Below, in pieces: positions 18,841 through 25,451 of a stretch of 57,964 nt of DNA; position 1 is the stretch's first letter, and each line of letters begins with the position of its first letter. The notes beneath the pieces were generated by a model. The model worked only from the letters and a program-made list of their open reading frames with translations, was not told the origin of the DNA and did not search any database. The position numbers and the translations under genes were made by a program. The stretch lies in IMG/VR virus record IMGVR_UViG_3300020709_000001, positions 1 to 57,964 of that record. The stretch is one strand, 5' to 3'. This DNA comes from a virus.

Positions 18841-20283
18841 ATGCCTTTGACTGATGAGCAGCTCAAACTAATATCAAAACGAATTACCAAACACGATGCC
18901 GAGTTATCGAAGATGTCGCCTGAGTGGCGGGCAGCTTTCAAAGCTCGGCTTAAGTGGATGACTGTAGCTCTTCCTCATCAGATCGAGCCACCGACTGACT
19001 GGGCGATCTGGCTATTGCTAGCTGGCCGTGGAGCCGGAAAGACTAGGTTAGCAGCAGAGTGGGTCTGGTGGACTGCATGGTCAACTCCTAAGGTCCGCAT
19101 TCTAGTCACTGCTCCTACCAGTGGCGACATTCGTGACGTGTGCTTTGGTGGTGAATCTGGGCTTCTGAACGTTTGTCCTCCCGAAATCATCGAGAACTAC
19201 GGCATTTCTCTGCACGAACTGACTTTAAAGAATGGTTCTTTAATCAAAGGTATTGCCGCCTCAGAACCGTCTCGGTTCCGAGGTCCTCAATGGCACCATG
19301 TCTGGGCTGACGAGCTTGCCGCTTATGACTATTTGGATGATGCCTGGGACATGATTCAGTTCAGTCTTAGGCTCGGTAAGAAGCCACGAATGGTTTGCAC
19401 AACCACTCCAAAACCGGTTCCTAAGATCGTAGAGCTGTATGACCGTGATGGTGAAGACGTACATGTTACCACTGCAAGCACATACTCGAATATGCACAAT
19501 TTGGCACCGACCTTTCAGAATCAGATTCTCCAGTACGAAGGCACCGAGATCGGTAGGCAAGAGATACATGCTGAGATACTGAACCCAGAAGAGAGTGGTC
19601 TGGTCAAACGGAGTTGGTTCAAGCTCTATGACTCTGATAAGCCATTTCCTGAGTTTAGCTATGTCATACAATCCTATGACGTAGCTACCTCTGATAAGAC
19701 TGTGAACGACCCCACTGCGTGTGTAGTTCTAGGTATCTTCAGGCCAGGACCGGATTCTGGTAACCGTGTCATGCTGATTGACTGTTGGTCTGAGCACTTA
19801 CTGTACCCGGATCTAAGGGCTAAGTTACAGGACGAGTACACCGAGGTGTATGGCAATCCGGACGAGTTTGGTTCTGGTAAGAAGGTAGACATGATTCTGA
19901 TTGAGAATAAGTCTAGCGGCATAGCACTGATACAGGATCTGCAACAAACACGAATACCAATCAGAGGCTACAATCCGGGGTCGGCAGACAAAGCAACACG
20001 CCTGAACATCGTAGCTCCGATGATCGAGAAGGGGTTGATGTACCTACCGGAAAGTAGTGAGATACCGGGGCAGCCAAGGACTTGGATACAACCTTTCGTG
20101 TCTGAGGTATGTAGTTTTCCACTGGGACGGCATGACGATTACGTAGACGCTCTGAGCCAGGCACTCCGATATTTAAGAGACAGTGGCATGATCACACTGG
20201 ACTACCATGCCAGTGAACCAAGCATCTATGCCGATGATGATAATCCTAGACCAAACCGGTCCGTAAATCCTTATTCAATCTGA
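18841..20283 (+). CDS. terL: Terminase large subunit
   Basis: 480 aa from the ATG at 18841; an upstream in-frame TTG at 18817 is less likely. The packaging ATPase has Walker A LAGRGAGKT (about residues 59-67), Walker B with ADELAAYDY (about 155), and coupling motif CTTTPKP. The C-terminal RNase H-fold nuclease has acidic residues in SYDVATSD (about 277), ILIENKSSG and GRHDDYVDA (about 430). It cuts and pumps DNA into the procapsid. It is transcribed away from the virion operon, and the small subunit lies beyond a non-coding region on the other strand. Confidence 0.95.
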   Translation: MPLTDEQLKLISKRITKHDAELSKMSPEWRAAFKARLKWMTVALPHQIEPPTDWAIWLLLAGRGAGKTRLAAEWVWWTAWSTPKVRILVTAPTSGDIRDVCFGGESGLLNVCPPEIIENYGISLHELTLKNGSLIKGIAASEPSRFRGPQWHHVWADELAAYDYLDDAWDMIQFSLRLGKKPRMVCTTTPKPVPKIVELYDRDGEDVHVTTASTYSNMHNLAPTFQNQILQYEGTEIGRQEIHAEILNPEESGLVKRSWFKLYDSDKPFPEFSYVIQSYDVATSDKTVNDPTACVVLGIFRPGPDSGNRVMLIDCWSEHLLYPDLRAKLQDEYTEVYGNPDEFGSGKKVDMILIENKSSGIALIQDLQQTRIPIRGYNPGSADKATRLNIVAPMIEKGLMYLPESSEIPGQPRTWIQPFVSEVCSFPLGRHDDYVDALSQALRYLRDSGMITLDYHASEPSIYADDDNPRPNRSVNPYSI

Positions 20284-20494
20284 CATCTGCAGAGCTGCAG
20301 AGAGCTGCAGAGGAAAGTGTTTACTTTAGGTACTGAGGACTGTGGACTCAGAAGCTGACCTAGCGCGCCCCCGGAGAAGTGTTCGAGGTCCTATGCTTTC
20401 TGTAGCAAAAAAGCCCGCAGCTCAGTGCCCAGAGCTAAGCTGAAGCTTCGAAAAGAATCGGCACCCAACTGCTATGAGCTGGGTGCCTAGCTGC
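20284..20494. other. Non-coding region after terL: repeats and candidate packaging site
   Basis: No gene seen. Directly after the terL stop, CTGCAGAG occurs three times (20287-20294, 20295-20302, 20305-20312). A GC-rich patch (CTAGCGCGCCCCCGG) follows at about 20360. A hairpin lies at 20460-20487. With 20980-21153 this could hold the packaging start site, but nothing in the sequence proves it. Confidence 0.4.
20460..20487 (-). terminator. Stem-loop terminator for the 62-aa minus-strand gene
   Basis: GGCACCCA (20460-20467) pairs perfectly with TGGGTGCC (20480-20487) around a 12-nt loop. On the minus strand it is followed by GATTCTTTT. It lies just after the stop at 20495 and would keep minus transcription out of terL. 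Confidence 0.55.
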
Positions 20495-20683
20495 TTACTT
20501 GAATTCGATGTAGATGTAATCTGACATCGTAACTTCACAAACATCTGAATTTGCTGGGAGAGATTTAAGATATTCGAGAATCGATTTTTTCTCGATATTG
20601 ACATAAACATCTGTGCCAGCGATTTTGGCTTTTAATTTCGAAGGGAAACATTCGATGTTCTTGATTGCGAACGCGTTTTTCAT
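20495..20683 (-). CDS. Small early protein, unknown function
   Basis: 62 aa (MKNAFAIKNIECFPSKLKAK...). It has a strong AGGAGT site seven bases before the ATG, its own -10 box on the minus strand at 20742-20737 and a terminator after it, so it is a monocistronic unit. There is no recognisable domain; alternating hydrophobic residues suggest a small alpha/beta fold. It lies beside a cluster of operator-like boxes, so a regulatory role is possible but not shown. Confidence 0.6.
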   Translation of the reverse strand: MKNAFAIKNIECFPSKLKAKIAGTDVYVNIEKKSILEYLKSLPANSDVCEVTMSDYIYIEFK

Positions 20684-20931
20684 ATTTAATACTCCTGTTT
20701 AGAATTAAGAAAATACAACTTTGTACTACAAGATTCATTATACATAGTTCTTTTAAAAAGAACATAAATTTCATTTCACATTGTGACAAAACTGAAAAAG
20801 AATTTATTTCACATGATGATATAGAAAATTGTACTTTTTCTAAGAAACGTGATATGCGTGCACAAAGAAAACTTTGTCATATAGTGAAATAAGATATTGT
20901 ACTTTTTTATAGAACCATGTATAATGAACTC
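20684..20931. promoter_or_regulatory. Divergent control region with operator-like boxes
   Basis: Two facing promoters share the -10 context GAACYATGTATAATGAA: minus strand -10 at 20742-20737, plus strand -10 at 20920-20925 with -35 TTGTAC at 20897-20902 (17-nt spacer). Between them lie TTTCACATTGTGA (20774-20786), TTTCACATGATGATAT (20807-20822) and TGTCATATAGTGAAAT (20875-20890), all related to the 16-bp box of the early promoters. An inverted repeat GTTCTTTT/AAAAAGAAC lies at 20747-20763. Confidence 0.55.
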
Positions 20932-20979
20932 ATGAACAACAAAAAAGAAAGAGAGGAAAATCTACAATCTAACAGCTGA
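20932..20979 (+). CDS. Possible 15-aa leader peptide
   Basis: ATG at 20932 starts MNNKKEREENLQSNS and stops at 20979. It begins seven bases after the -10 of the plus promoter, so it would be almost leaderless. No plus-strand gene follows before 22728, so the transcript would run antisense to the small terminase gene. It may not be translated at all. Confidence 0.25.
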   Translation: MNNKKEREENLQSNS

Positions 20980-21153
20980 GATCAGAATCTGCAAGCTCAG
21001 CACTCGGCACAGTCTCAAAATCGCCTAGGGAATAATCCACTCCTGCGCGTCATCTCGAGAGCTCAGCACTCAGAATCTAAGCGTTCTCGAGACTCTGCTC
21101 TGAATCGGCAAGAGCTAGAGCCCGTTTTAAAGCCCGTTTGCCGAGAGCCCGAT
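20980..21153. other. Non-coding repeat and hairpin region next to terS
   Basis: No gene seen. AGCTCAGCACTC is repeated at 20994-21005 and 21060-21071. The palindrome TCTCGAGA occurs twice near 21053 and 21085. TCGGCAA (21105-21111) pairs with TTGCCGA (21138-21144) around a repeated GCCCGTTT, while TGAATCGG (21101-21108) can instead pair with CCGATTCA (21149-21156). It is a candidate packaging site or structured 3' end of the terS message. Confidence 0.4.
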
Positions 21154-21597
21154 TCAATCTTCTTGGCTCGACTTTTGGAGGCTGCCAAGAATCTCATTCA
21201 GAATCTCTTGGCCCAGAGTGTGACTGTTCTCGATTTGCACAGCTCCACCATCGGCGCCCGTAAGCTCGACTTTGTTCCGCTCTGAGTATTTATTTGGAAA
21301 ACGAGCTGCAAGTATTTTGTTATAAACCGCTCCATTTAGTCTCGAAGCACCAGGCGACTCTAGAACATTATCCAGTCCTAGATTTTCCCAATATGCAAGC
21401 TCTAAGTTCTTAGCCGTACGTAAGGCCATCATAAACTCTTCATGCTGCTTGGCCCAATTGTCGAGTGTGTTCCATGCTAAATCAAGTTTTGCAGCAATCT
21501 GTTCTTTAGACATACCTTCCCGACCCATTTCAACAACCATTTCACAATATTCCGGCTTATATAGAGATGGACGACCGTTCTTTTTTGCTGCTGTCAT
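21154..21597 (-). CDS. terS: Terminase small subunit
   Basis: 147 aa from the ATG at 21597, with GGAAGGAAG upstream. The N-terminal helix-turn-helix (GRPSLYKPEYCEMVVEMG, MSKEQIAAKLDLAWNTLDNW) is followed by a helical oligomerisation part and ARFPNKYSERNKVELTGADG, the usual C-terminal end of phage small terminases. It recognises the packaging site for TerL. The start overlaps the stop of the upstream homing endonuclease (ATGA), so translation is probably coupled. Confidence 0.9.
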   Translation of the reverse strand: MTAAKKNGRPSLYKPEYCEMVVEMGREGMSKEQIAAKLDLAWNTLDNWAKQHEEFMMALRTAKNLELAYWENLGLDNVLESPGASRLNGAVYNKILAARFPNKYSERNKVELTGADGGAVQIENSHTLGQEILNEILGSLQKSSQED

Positions 21598-22157
21598 AAT
21601 ACTTCCTTCCAAAGAGATTCAGTTAATTTTAATACTTTCGATCGTCTAATGCCTATTGTTCTTGAAATAATATGTGCAGATGATAGCTTTCTTCCTTTTC
21701 TTACTGCAGACAATGCTGCAATATGTTCAGGCGTTTGTGGAATTCCTTTTTTCCCTTTAGAAATGTTTTTAGCATGCTCAATTGTTTTTGGCTTGCCTTT
21801 AAGTTTCCATCTGTTTGCATGTGCATTTCTTTGTCTTGTTTCAATGGGTATTCCTGCTAATGGTGAATCTTTAGTCGTTTCAAATGCTCTATTTGCAAAC
21901 TCTTCAGATTTCCAATATTCAAAAGGTAATGAATCTAACCATGATTGTGCTAATCCTTCATTGTCGAACCATTTGCTAAACAGCACCTCGACGTTTGATC
22001 GATTATGGCCTCCGTGCTTAGTGCAATGTGCGATCCAATATCTACCACTTCCACAATACTGATCCATCTGCAACATCACTGTTTGCCCGACATATTTCAT
22101 GCCTGAAGTCTTGTTTTGCATGATGTAATACCAACGAGATTGCCATGGTTTTTGCAT
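21594..22157 (-). CDS. GIY-YIG homing endonuclease with NUMOD3 motifs
   Basis: 187 aa from the ATG at 22157 with GGAG six bases upstream; a TTG at 22169 is the alternative. The N-terminal nuclease has WYYIMQNKTSGMKYVGQT, the GIY-YIG core in variant form, then YCGSGRYW. The C-terminal DNA-binding part has tandem NUMOD3-type motifs (TIEHAKNISKGKKGIPQTPE, HIAALSAVRKGRK). It resembles Seg-type free-standing homing enzymes. Its stop overlaps the terS start, so it has inserted exactly upstream of that gene. Confidence 0.85.
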   Translation of the reverse strand: MQKPWQSRWYYIMQNKTSGMKYVGQTVMLQMDQYCGSGRYWIAHCTKHGGHNRSNVEVLFSKWFDNEGLAQSWLDSLPFEYWKSEEFANRAFETTKDSPLAGIPIETRQRNAHANRWKLKGKPKTIEHAKNISKGKKGIPQTPEHIAALSAVRKGRKLSSAHIISRTIGIRRSKVLKLTESLWKEVL

Positions 22158-22172
22158 TTTGCTCTCCAAATA

Positions 22173-22200
22173 ATCATAATTTTAACCTTATTTGCGTCAA
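22173..22200 (-). promoter_or_regulatory. Possible promoter for homing endonuclease and terS
   Basis: Minus strand TTGACG (22200-22195), 16-nt spacer, TATGAT (22178-22173). The transcription start would fall very close to the Shine-Dalgarno site at 22167-22164, so the exact placement is uncertain. Confidence 0.35.
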
Positions 22201-22323
22201 TCGTATACAACAAGATTTCAATGAGCAGGAAGTAACGGTTACAAATTTTGGTTACAGTTACACAAAAACGAGGTGAGATTGTATACTATATAATATATAT
22301 ACTTTTATTTAATAATTAAATAT

Positions 22324-22566
22324 ATGTAACTATGTAACTCAGTTACTAGCCTTACACAGCTGTCATCTCTCAGTTACATATTCGCTCTCAGTTACACAAT
22401 TTTATGTAACTTTTTCAGCTAAATTTTAGAACTCTCAGCTCTTCTACGATTTAGAATGTAACTTATGCATCTGCATGATCAGAAGACATACTAATTCTTA
22501 GCACACAGAGATGTTAGATCTGAAGGTCTACATACTTCTATAATGTAACTATGTAACTATGTAACT
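22324..22566. repeat. Iteron-like array of ATGTAACT
   Basis: Exact ATGTAACT at 22324, 22332 (tandem), 22404, 22456, 22543, 22551 and 22559 (three in tandem), plus the inverse AGTTACAT at 22372. Near-matches (AGTTACAC, AGTTACTA, GGTTACAG) occur at about 22250, 22256, 22340 and 22390. The sites can bind a protein repeatedly on one DNA face only where tandem; spacing elsewhere varies. Confidence 0.7.
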
Positions 22567-22621
22567 TTCTAACCTATTCTCGAACATTCTCACACACGAA
22601 TTGTCGATTTCTCACTATTTA

Positions 22622-22663
22622 TTTCACATAGTGATATCAAATAGTTCAAATCTATGGTATAAT
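22622..22663 (+). promoter_or_regulatory. Early promoter with 16-bp upstream box
   Basis: Box TTTCACATAGTGATAT (22622-22637), 20-nt gap, extended -10 TGGTATAAT (-10 hexamer 22658-22663). The same arrangement with the same 20-nt gap occurs at 24056-24097 and 27526-27567. There is no consensus -35. It drives the gene group from 22728. Confidence 0.7.
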
Positions 22664-22727
22664 GTTTATGTCGGAAATAACATTTTCGATTTTGTAGATT
22701 CTAAATTCTAAACTAAGGAGCATTACT

Positions 22728-22964
22728 ATGAAGGTTCAAGAACTTATAGAACGATTAAAGTTCGCAAATCCTGAAGCAGATGTACACTTCGCCTACAACT
22801 ACGGCGATTATTGGAATACAGTAGTAGCACCATCAGTCAACTCAGTCGAAGATGGCATGGTTACTTACAGCGAGTACCATCGTATGGACAAACTCATCAC
22901 CGATGTAGATGATGATAACGATGACATCCTCGACCCTGTTAATCCTGTCATTGTTTTAAGTTAG
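22728..22964 (+). CDS. Small acidic early protein
   Basis: 78 aa. The N-terminal MKVQELIERLKFANPEADVH is a helix-strand start seen in many small phage proteins, and the C-terminus is very acidic (TDVDDDNDDILDP). It has AAGGAG nine bases before the ATG and is the first gene after the box-type promoter. Function unknown. Confidence 0.65.
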   Translation: MKVQELIERLKFANPEADVHFAYNYGDYWNTVVAPSVNSVEDGMVTYSEYHRMDKLITDVDDDNDDILDPVNPVIVLS

Positions 22965-22971
22965 GATAATC

Positions 22972-23148
22972 ATGACCATAGATCAATTACAGCAGCAGAT
23001 CTCAGTTCTGAAGCAACAGCTCGAAGCTACAACTGGCTATGCTCTCAGCCTCGAAGAAACCATCTGTCTTAACCTCGGTTATACAGTCGAAGATCTTCGC
23101 TCTCAATGCGAAGTAGTTCTTTATGATGAAAATGGAAAGGCACTCTAA
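22972..23148 (+). CDS. Small helical early protein
   Basis: 58 aa (MTIDQLQQQISVLKQQLEAT...), with a Gln/Leu-rich N-terminal helix that could form a coiled coil. AGGA lies upstream of the ATG. The stop overlaps the next start as TAATG. Function unknown. Confidence 0.55.
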   Translation: MTIDQLQQQISVLKQQLEATTGYALSLEETICLNLGYTVEDLRSQCEVVLYDENGKAL

Positions 23149-23330
23149 TGAAACCCGATCAAATCCGTCAGATTCTTAATGCTTTGGAAGAACACTCCAA
23201 CACACCGAATCGCACATGCGTAGTTGCAAAGCAGCTTGGTTTACCCAAGTCCACTATTCAGCATGTCATTAGCGAATGGTGTATCGATACAGCCCGTCGT
23301 CATGAAGGAACTATCCATGTCAAGCACTAA
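23148..23330 (+). CDS. Small helix-turn-helix protein
   Basis: 60 aa. KPDQIRQILNALEE is followed by CVVAKQLGLPKSTIQHVISE, a good helix-turn-helix (recognition helix around residues 34-45). It is probably a small DNA-binding regulator. It overlaps the genes on both sides. Confidence 0.6.
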   Translation: MKPDQIRQILNALEEHSNTPNRTCVVAKQLGLPKSTIQHVISEWCIDTARRHEGTIHVKH

Positions 23331-23505
23331 GTCCTTCCGTGTATCATTCATGCTAGATCTCAAAGGCATGGAATCGACCTCCGACGTTACAGCTTGGATC
23401 GAAAGAGCTATCGAACAGCAGTTAGAACGCCATGAAACGCTTCATCCTGTGCTCGTTAAGCCCTTCGATGCTGGCATGGGCAACACTCCTCTTAAACTTC
23501 TATGA
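23317..23505 (+). CDS. Small early protein, unknown function
   Basis: 62 aa from the ATG at 23317, chosen because AAGGAA lies six bases upstream; earlier in-frame starts lack a site. MSSTKSFRVSFMLDLKGMES is strand-like, followed by an amphipathic helix VTAWIERAIEQQLERHE, a beta-helix layout reminiscent of ribbon-helix-helix proteins but too weak to assign. Confidence 0.5.
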   Translation: MSSTKSFRVSFMLDLKGMESTSDVTAWIERAIEQQLERHETLHPVLVKPFDAGMGNTPLKLL

Positions 23506-23515
23506 AAGATCTACT

Positions 23516-23770
23516 ATGAATACCACTGATTCAGTTCAACCTTTTCACTTTTATGCTGCCAACTATGCAGAGTGGCGCACATCCGATAATATTAACGATG
23601 TTATCGATTGGTTTAAAAAACAGAAAGCAACCTATACCATTTTCTACGTTCCATTGCCTAATGCGGCGAATTACGAGATCAAGTGGTATGCTCCACAAGT
23701 AGAAGGTTGCCAGTACCTAGGTACGTACAAAGGCACCAAGCTCTATGATGCCGAGAAAGAGGCTGCATAG
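23516..23770 (+). CDS. Small early protein upstream of the ribozyme
   Basis: 84 aa from the ATG at 23516 (MNTTDSVQPFHFYAANYAEW...), aromatic-rich, with a central helix INDVIDWFKKQ and an IKWYAPQVEG strand. Its stop codon TAG (23768-23770) supplies the first G of the hammerhead ribozyme stem I. Self-cleavage would detach its message from the genes downstream. Function unknown. Confidence 0.55.
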   Translation: MNTTDSVQPFHFYAANYAEWRTSDNINDVIDWFKKQKATYTIFYVPLPNAANYEIKWYAPQVEGCQYLGTYKGTKLYDAEKEAA

Positions 23771-23821
23771 ACTAACTGATGAGGCTTTAATAGCCGAAAC
23801 CACAGCGATGTGGTCTTAGTC
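23770..23821 (+). ncRNA. Hammerhead ribozyme, type I
   Basis: Stem I: GACUAA (23770-23775) with UUAGUC (23816-23821). Core CUGAUGA (23776-23782). Stem II: GGCU (23783-23786) with AGCC (23792-23795), loop UUAAU. Core GAAA (23796-23799). Stem III: CCACA (23800-23804) with UGUGG (23809-23813), GNRA tetraloop GCGA. A23799 pairs U23814, and the cleavage nucleotide is C23815 (GUC). Every invariant core base is present and all three stems pair perfectly. CUG (23763-23765) and CAG (23827-23829) could extend stem I beyond an internal loop able to contact loop II. Cleavage would leave a 23-nt leader with AGGAG before the gene at 23839. Confidence 0.88.
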
Positions 23822-23838
23822 AACAACAGGAGAAATCC

Positions 23839-24033
23839 ATGAACTTACAACCTAGTATTACTCAAGCTCAGAAAAAGACGGCTCTTAAGTTTTATAAAGA
23901 GCATTTAATGGATAACTGCAATCTTAGTGAACTTGCAGAAATGGTCATTAAATATATGCCCGCTAAAGAATTACAATCTGAACTTGAAAATGTGGTTGAA
24001 CTGTGTGATATCGAGCCTGATGGCACATACTAG
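23839..24033 (+). CDS. Small helical protein downstream of the ribozyme
   Basis: 64 aa (MNLQPSITQAQKKTALKFYK..., C-terminal acidic). Predicted all-helical. AGGAG seven bases before the ATG lies in the 3' product of the predicted ribozyme cut, so translation would be from a message with a 5'-hydroxyl end. Function unknown. Confidence 0.55.
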   Translation: MNLQPSITQAQKKTALKFYKEHLMDNCNLSELAEMVIKYMPAKELQSELENVVELCDIEPDGTY

Positions 24034-24055
24034 AATCGTACTAAGATTTAAACTA

Positions 24056-24097
24056 TTTTACATAGTGATATGAGATAGCTGTAATCTGTGGTATAAT
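24056..24097 (+). promoter_or_regulatory. Early promoter with 16-bp upstream box
   Basis: TTTTACATAGTGATAT (24056-24071), 20-nt gap, extended -10 TGGTATAAT (hexamer 24092-24097). The leader that follows (CTTAATTCTTAACTTTTAAT then CGGAG) is nearly the same as that after the 27562 promoter. Confidence 0.7.
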
Positions 24098-24142
24098 GTT
24101 TATGTAGTAACTTAATTCTTAACTTTTAATACGGAGTAAATC

Positions 24143-24568
24143 ATGACTCAAATGCAAGTATTACCTCCCGAAACAATCAAGGTCATTGTGCCACCCGGCA
24201 AGTATGTCCTTGGTGATCCATGTTATGTAGTCCCACAAGAGGATTGGCAACCACTCCTCGAATCATGTGATTATTTCAATCTTCCTGTAGGCTTATGCAA
24301 AGGCTTTCAAGTCCTCGGTTTTTCAACTAAGTATGGCGATGGTACATATGCCGATAATAAGCGCAGGCACTATCCTGTAGATGCTGGCCTTATTGGTCTA
24401 GTTCCTTGGGCATATGCAGAGAATGTTAATCCCGAGTATTCGCACATTGTAGAGTTTAGCTTTAACACTGTATGTTCACGTAATACTGATGGTACATTAA
24501 CATTTGGCGCTATTAGTATCGAAACAGGCGATGATGCTTCATTCGAGGATAACGAAGATGAAGAATGA
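24143..24568 (+). CDS. Conserved phage protein with LGDPCYV motif
   Basis: 141 aa. It contains VIVPPGKYVLGDPCYVVPQE near residues 14-33, a motif seen in several uncharacterised phage and bacterial proteins, then YGDGTYAD and PVDAGLIGLVP. The protein looks beta-rich with an acidic end. It is the first gene after a box-type promoter. No catalytic function can be assigned. Confidence 0.6.
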   Translation: MTQMQVLPPETIKVIVPPGKYVLGDPCYVVPQEDWQPLLESCDYFNLPVGLCKGFQVLGFSTKYGDGTYADNKRRHYPVDAGLIGLVPWAYAENVNPEYSHIVEFSFNTVCSRNTDGTLTFGAISIETGDDASFEDNEDEE

Positions 24569-24704
24569 CACTACTAAATTAGTATACGTTTTAATGGAAG
24601 AGGTAGACCCGATTGCGGTCTACTATCGTAAAATCGATGCTCAGAATGATGCAATTAAGTATCAACTTCATAACTGGACCATCATAGCCAGGGAGTTAGT
24701 ATGA
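24558..24704 (+). CDS. Small early protein
   Basis: 48 aa from the ATG at 24558 (MKNDTTKLVYVLMEEVDPIA...), chosen because it gives the short overlap usual in this operon; the frame is open upstream inside the previous gene. Function unknown. Confidence 0.5.
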   Translation: MKNDTTKLVYVLMEEVDPIAVYYRKIDAQNDAIKYQLHNWTIIARELV

Positions 24705-24976
24705 ACTTCGAACATGACTTCACTATTGATGATAGTCTAAAACAAGCTTATTCCTATGATCGCCCGTCTTGGATGGTCATGAATGCGCTTATGAACGGTT
24801 TTATGGCAAACGGATTAACCGAAGAACAAGCTCGTGTATTATTTAGTTCTAAGGCAATCAGGCATGCCCTCGACCAATCATTTGGAGAAGCCCTAGAAGC
24901 AATGGCATACCATTTCGGTATTACCATTTCAAATCAATATAAACACGAGCCTTGGCTCAATGAGGAGTTAGTATGA
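24701..24976 (+). CDS. Small early protein, unknown function
   Basis: 91 aa, helical, with MNALMNGFMANGLTEEQARV. Start and stop overlap the neighbours as ATGA, and GGGAGT precedes the start. Function unknown. Confidence 0.55.
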   Translation: MNFEHDFTIDDSLKQAYSYDRPSWMVMNALMNGFMANGLTEEQARVLFSSKAIRHALDQSFGEALEAMAYHFGITISNQYKHEPWLNEELV

Positions 24977-25317
24977 CCGATAAGCCCTTTTTAACGCATA
25001 ATGATGACGATTCCATCACAGCCAACGGCACATCATTGCAAGCCTACTTACATAATTTGCCATATACCACATTGGTTGATATGTTTGGCGAACCTTCTGA
25101 TCATTTTGATGACTTCAAATGTGATGCCGAGTGGTACATAGAATTTCCCGATGGCGAAGTTGCTACCATTTATAACTGGAAAGACGGTAAGAACTATTGC
25201 GGTCCTTCAGGTAAAAACAAAGAAGAGATTCGCACATGGCATATTGGTGGAAAATCTCGTGATGTAGTACTAAGAATTCACCAATTACTTAGCAAAACAC
25301 CGATAAGTTACTGCTAA
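24973..25317 (+). CDS. Small early protein, unknown function
   Basis: 114 aa. MFGEPSDHFDDFKCDAEWYI and FPDGEVATIYNWKDGKNYCG suggest a small alpha/beta fold of a type often found in phage early regions. The start overlaps the previous stop and GAGGAG lies upstream. Last gene before the hairpins ahead of the primase gene. Function unknown. Confidence 0.55.
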   Translation: MTDKPFLTHNDDDSITANGTSLQAYLHNLPYTTLVDMFGEPSDHFDDFKCDAEWYIEFPDGEVATIYNWKDGKNYCGPSGKNKEEIRTWHIGGKSRDVVLRIHQLLSKTPISYC

Positions 25318-25342
25318 GCTGCTAATTGGTGTTATGATAGTT

Positions 25343-25366
25343 ACCCGGCACAAAAAAGTGCCGGGT
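25343..25366 (+). terminator. Strong hairpin after the early gene group
   Basis: ACCCGGCAC (25343-25351), loop of six A, GTGCCGGGT (25358-25366): a perfect nine-pair stem. It is not followed by a T run on either strand, so it may be a weak terminator, RNA processing site or message-stabilising hairpin. Confidence 0.45.
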
Positions 25367-25394
25367 GAATAGTGCATAGTATTAAGTAAAGATT

Positions 25395-25451
25395 ATGAAC
25401 AAAAAAATCCCCAATGCAGAAACATCGGGGATTAAGAGGATAGACCAATGA
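25395..25451 (+). CDS. Possible 18-aa upstream peptide
   Basis: ATG at 25395, MNKKIPNAETSGIKRIDQ, stop at 25451 overlapping the next mini-frame (ATGA). No clear ribosome binding site. It covers the hairpin at 25406-25433, so ribosomes moving here would open the hairpin. Confidence 0.25.
   Translation: MNKKIPNAETSGIKRIDQ
25401..25433 (-). terminator. Minus-strand terminator ahead of the primase gene
   Basis: On the minus strand AATCCCC (25433-25427) pairs with GGGGATT (25412-25406), followed by a T run (complement of A at 25401-25407). No minus-strand gene ends here, so it may block antisense transcription, or the hairpin may serve the plus-strand leader. Confidence 0.45.

Larger units (their letters stand above)
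22170..22727. other. 560-bp AT-rich non-coding region, candidate replication origin
   Basis: No gene seen. It holds a minus-strand promoter at its left end, very AT-rich DNA at 22280-22325 (TATACTATATAATATATATA), the ATGTAACT repeat array (22324-22566) and a plus-strand early promoter (22622-22663). AT-rich unwinding sequence next to short repeats is the usual look of an iteron-type origin. No replication initiator protein has been recognised. Confidence 0.45.

Noticed and set aside
18851-18900. CTGATGAG, a second possible hammerhead core
   Set aside because: It lies in the start of terL. There is no paired stem II followed by GAAA and no cleavage triplet, so it is coding sequence only.
20284-22727. 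Attachment site and integrase for lysogeny
   Set aside because: No integrase, excisionase or clear CI-like repressor gene was recognised; the non-coding regions show repeats but no att-like core that could be supported.
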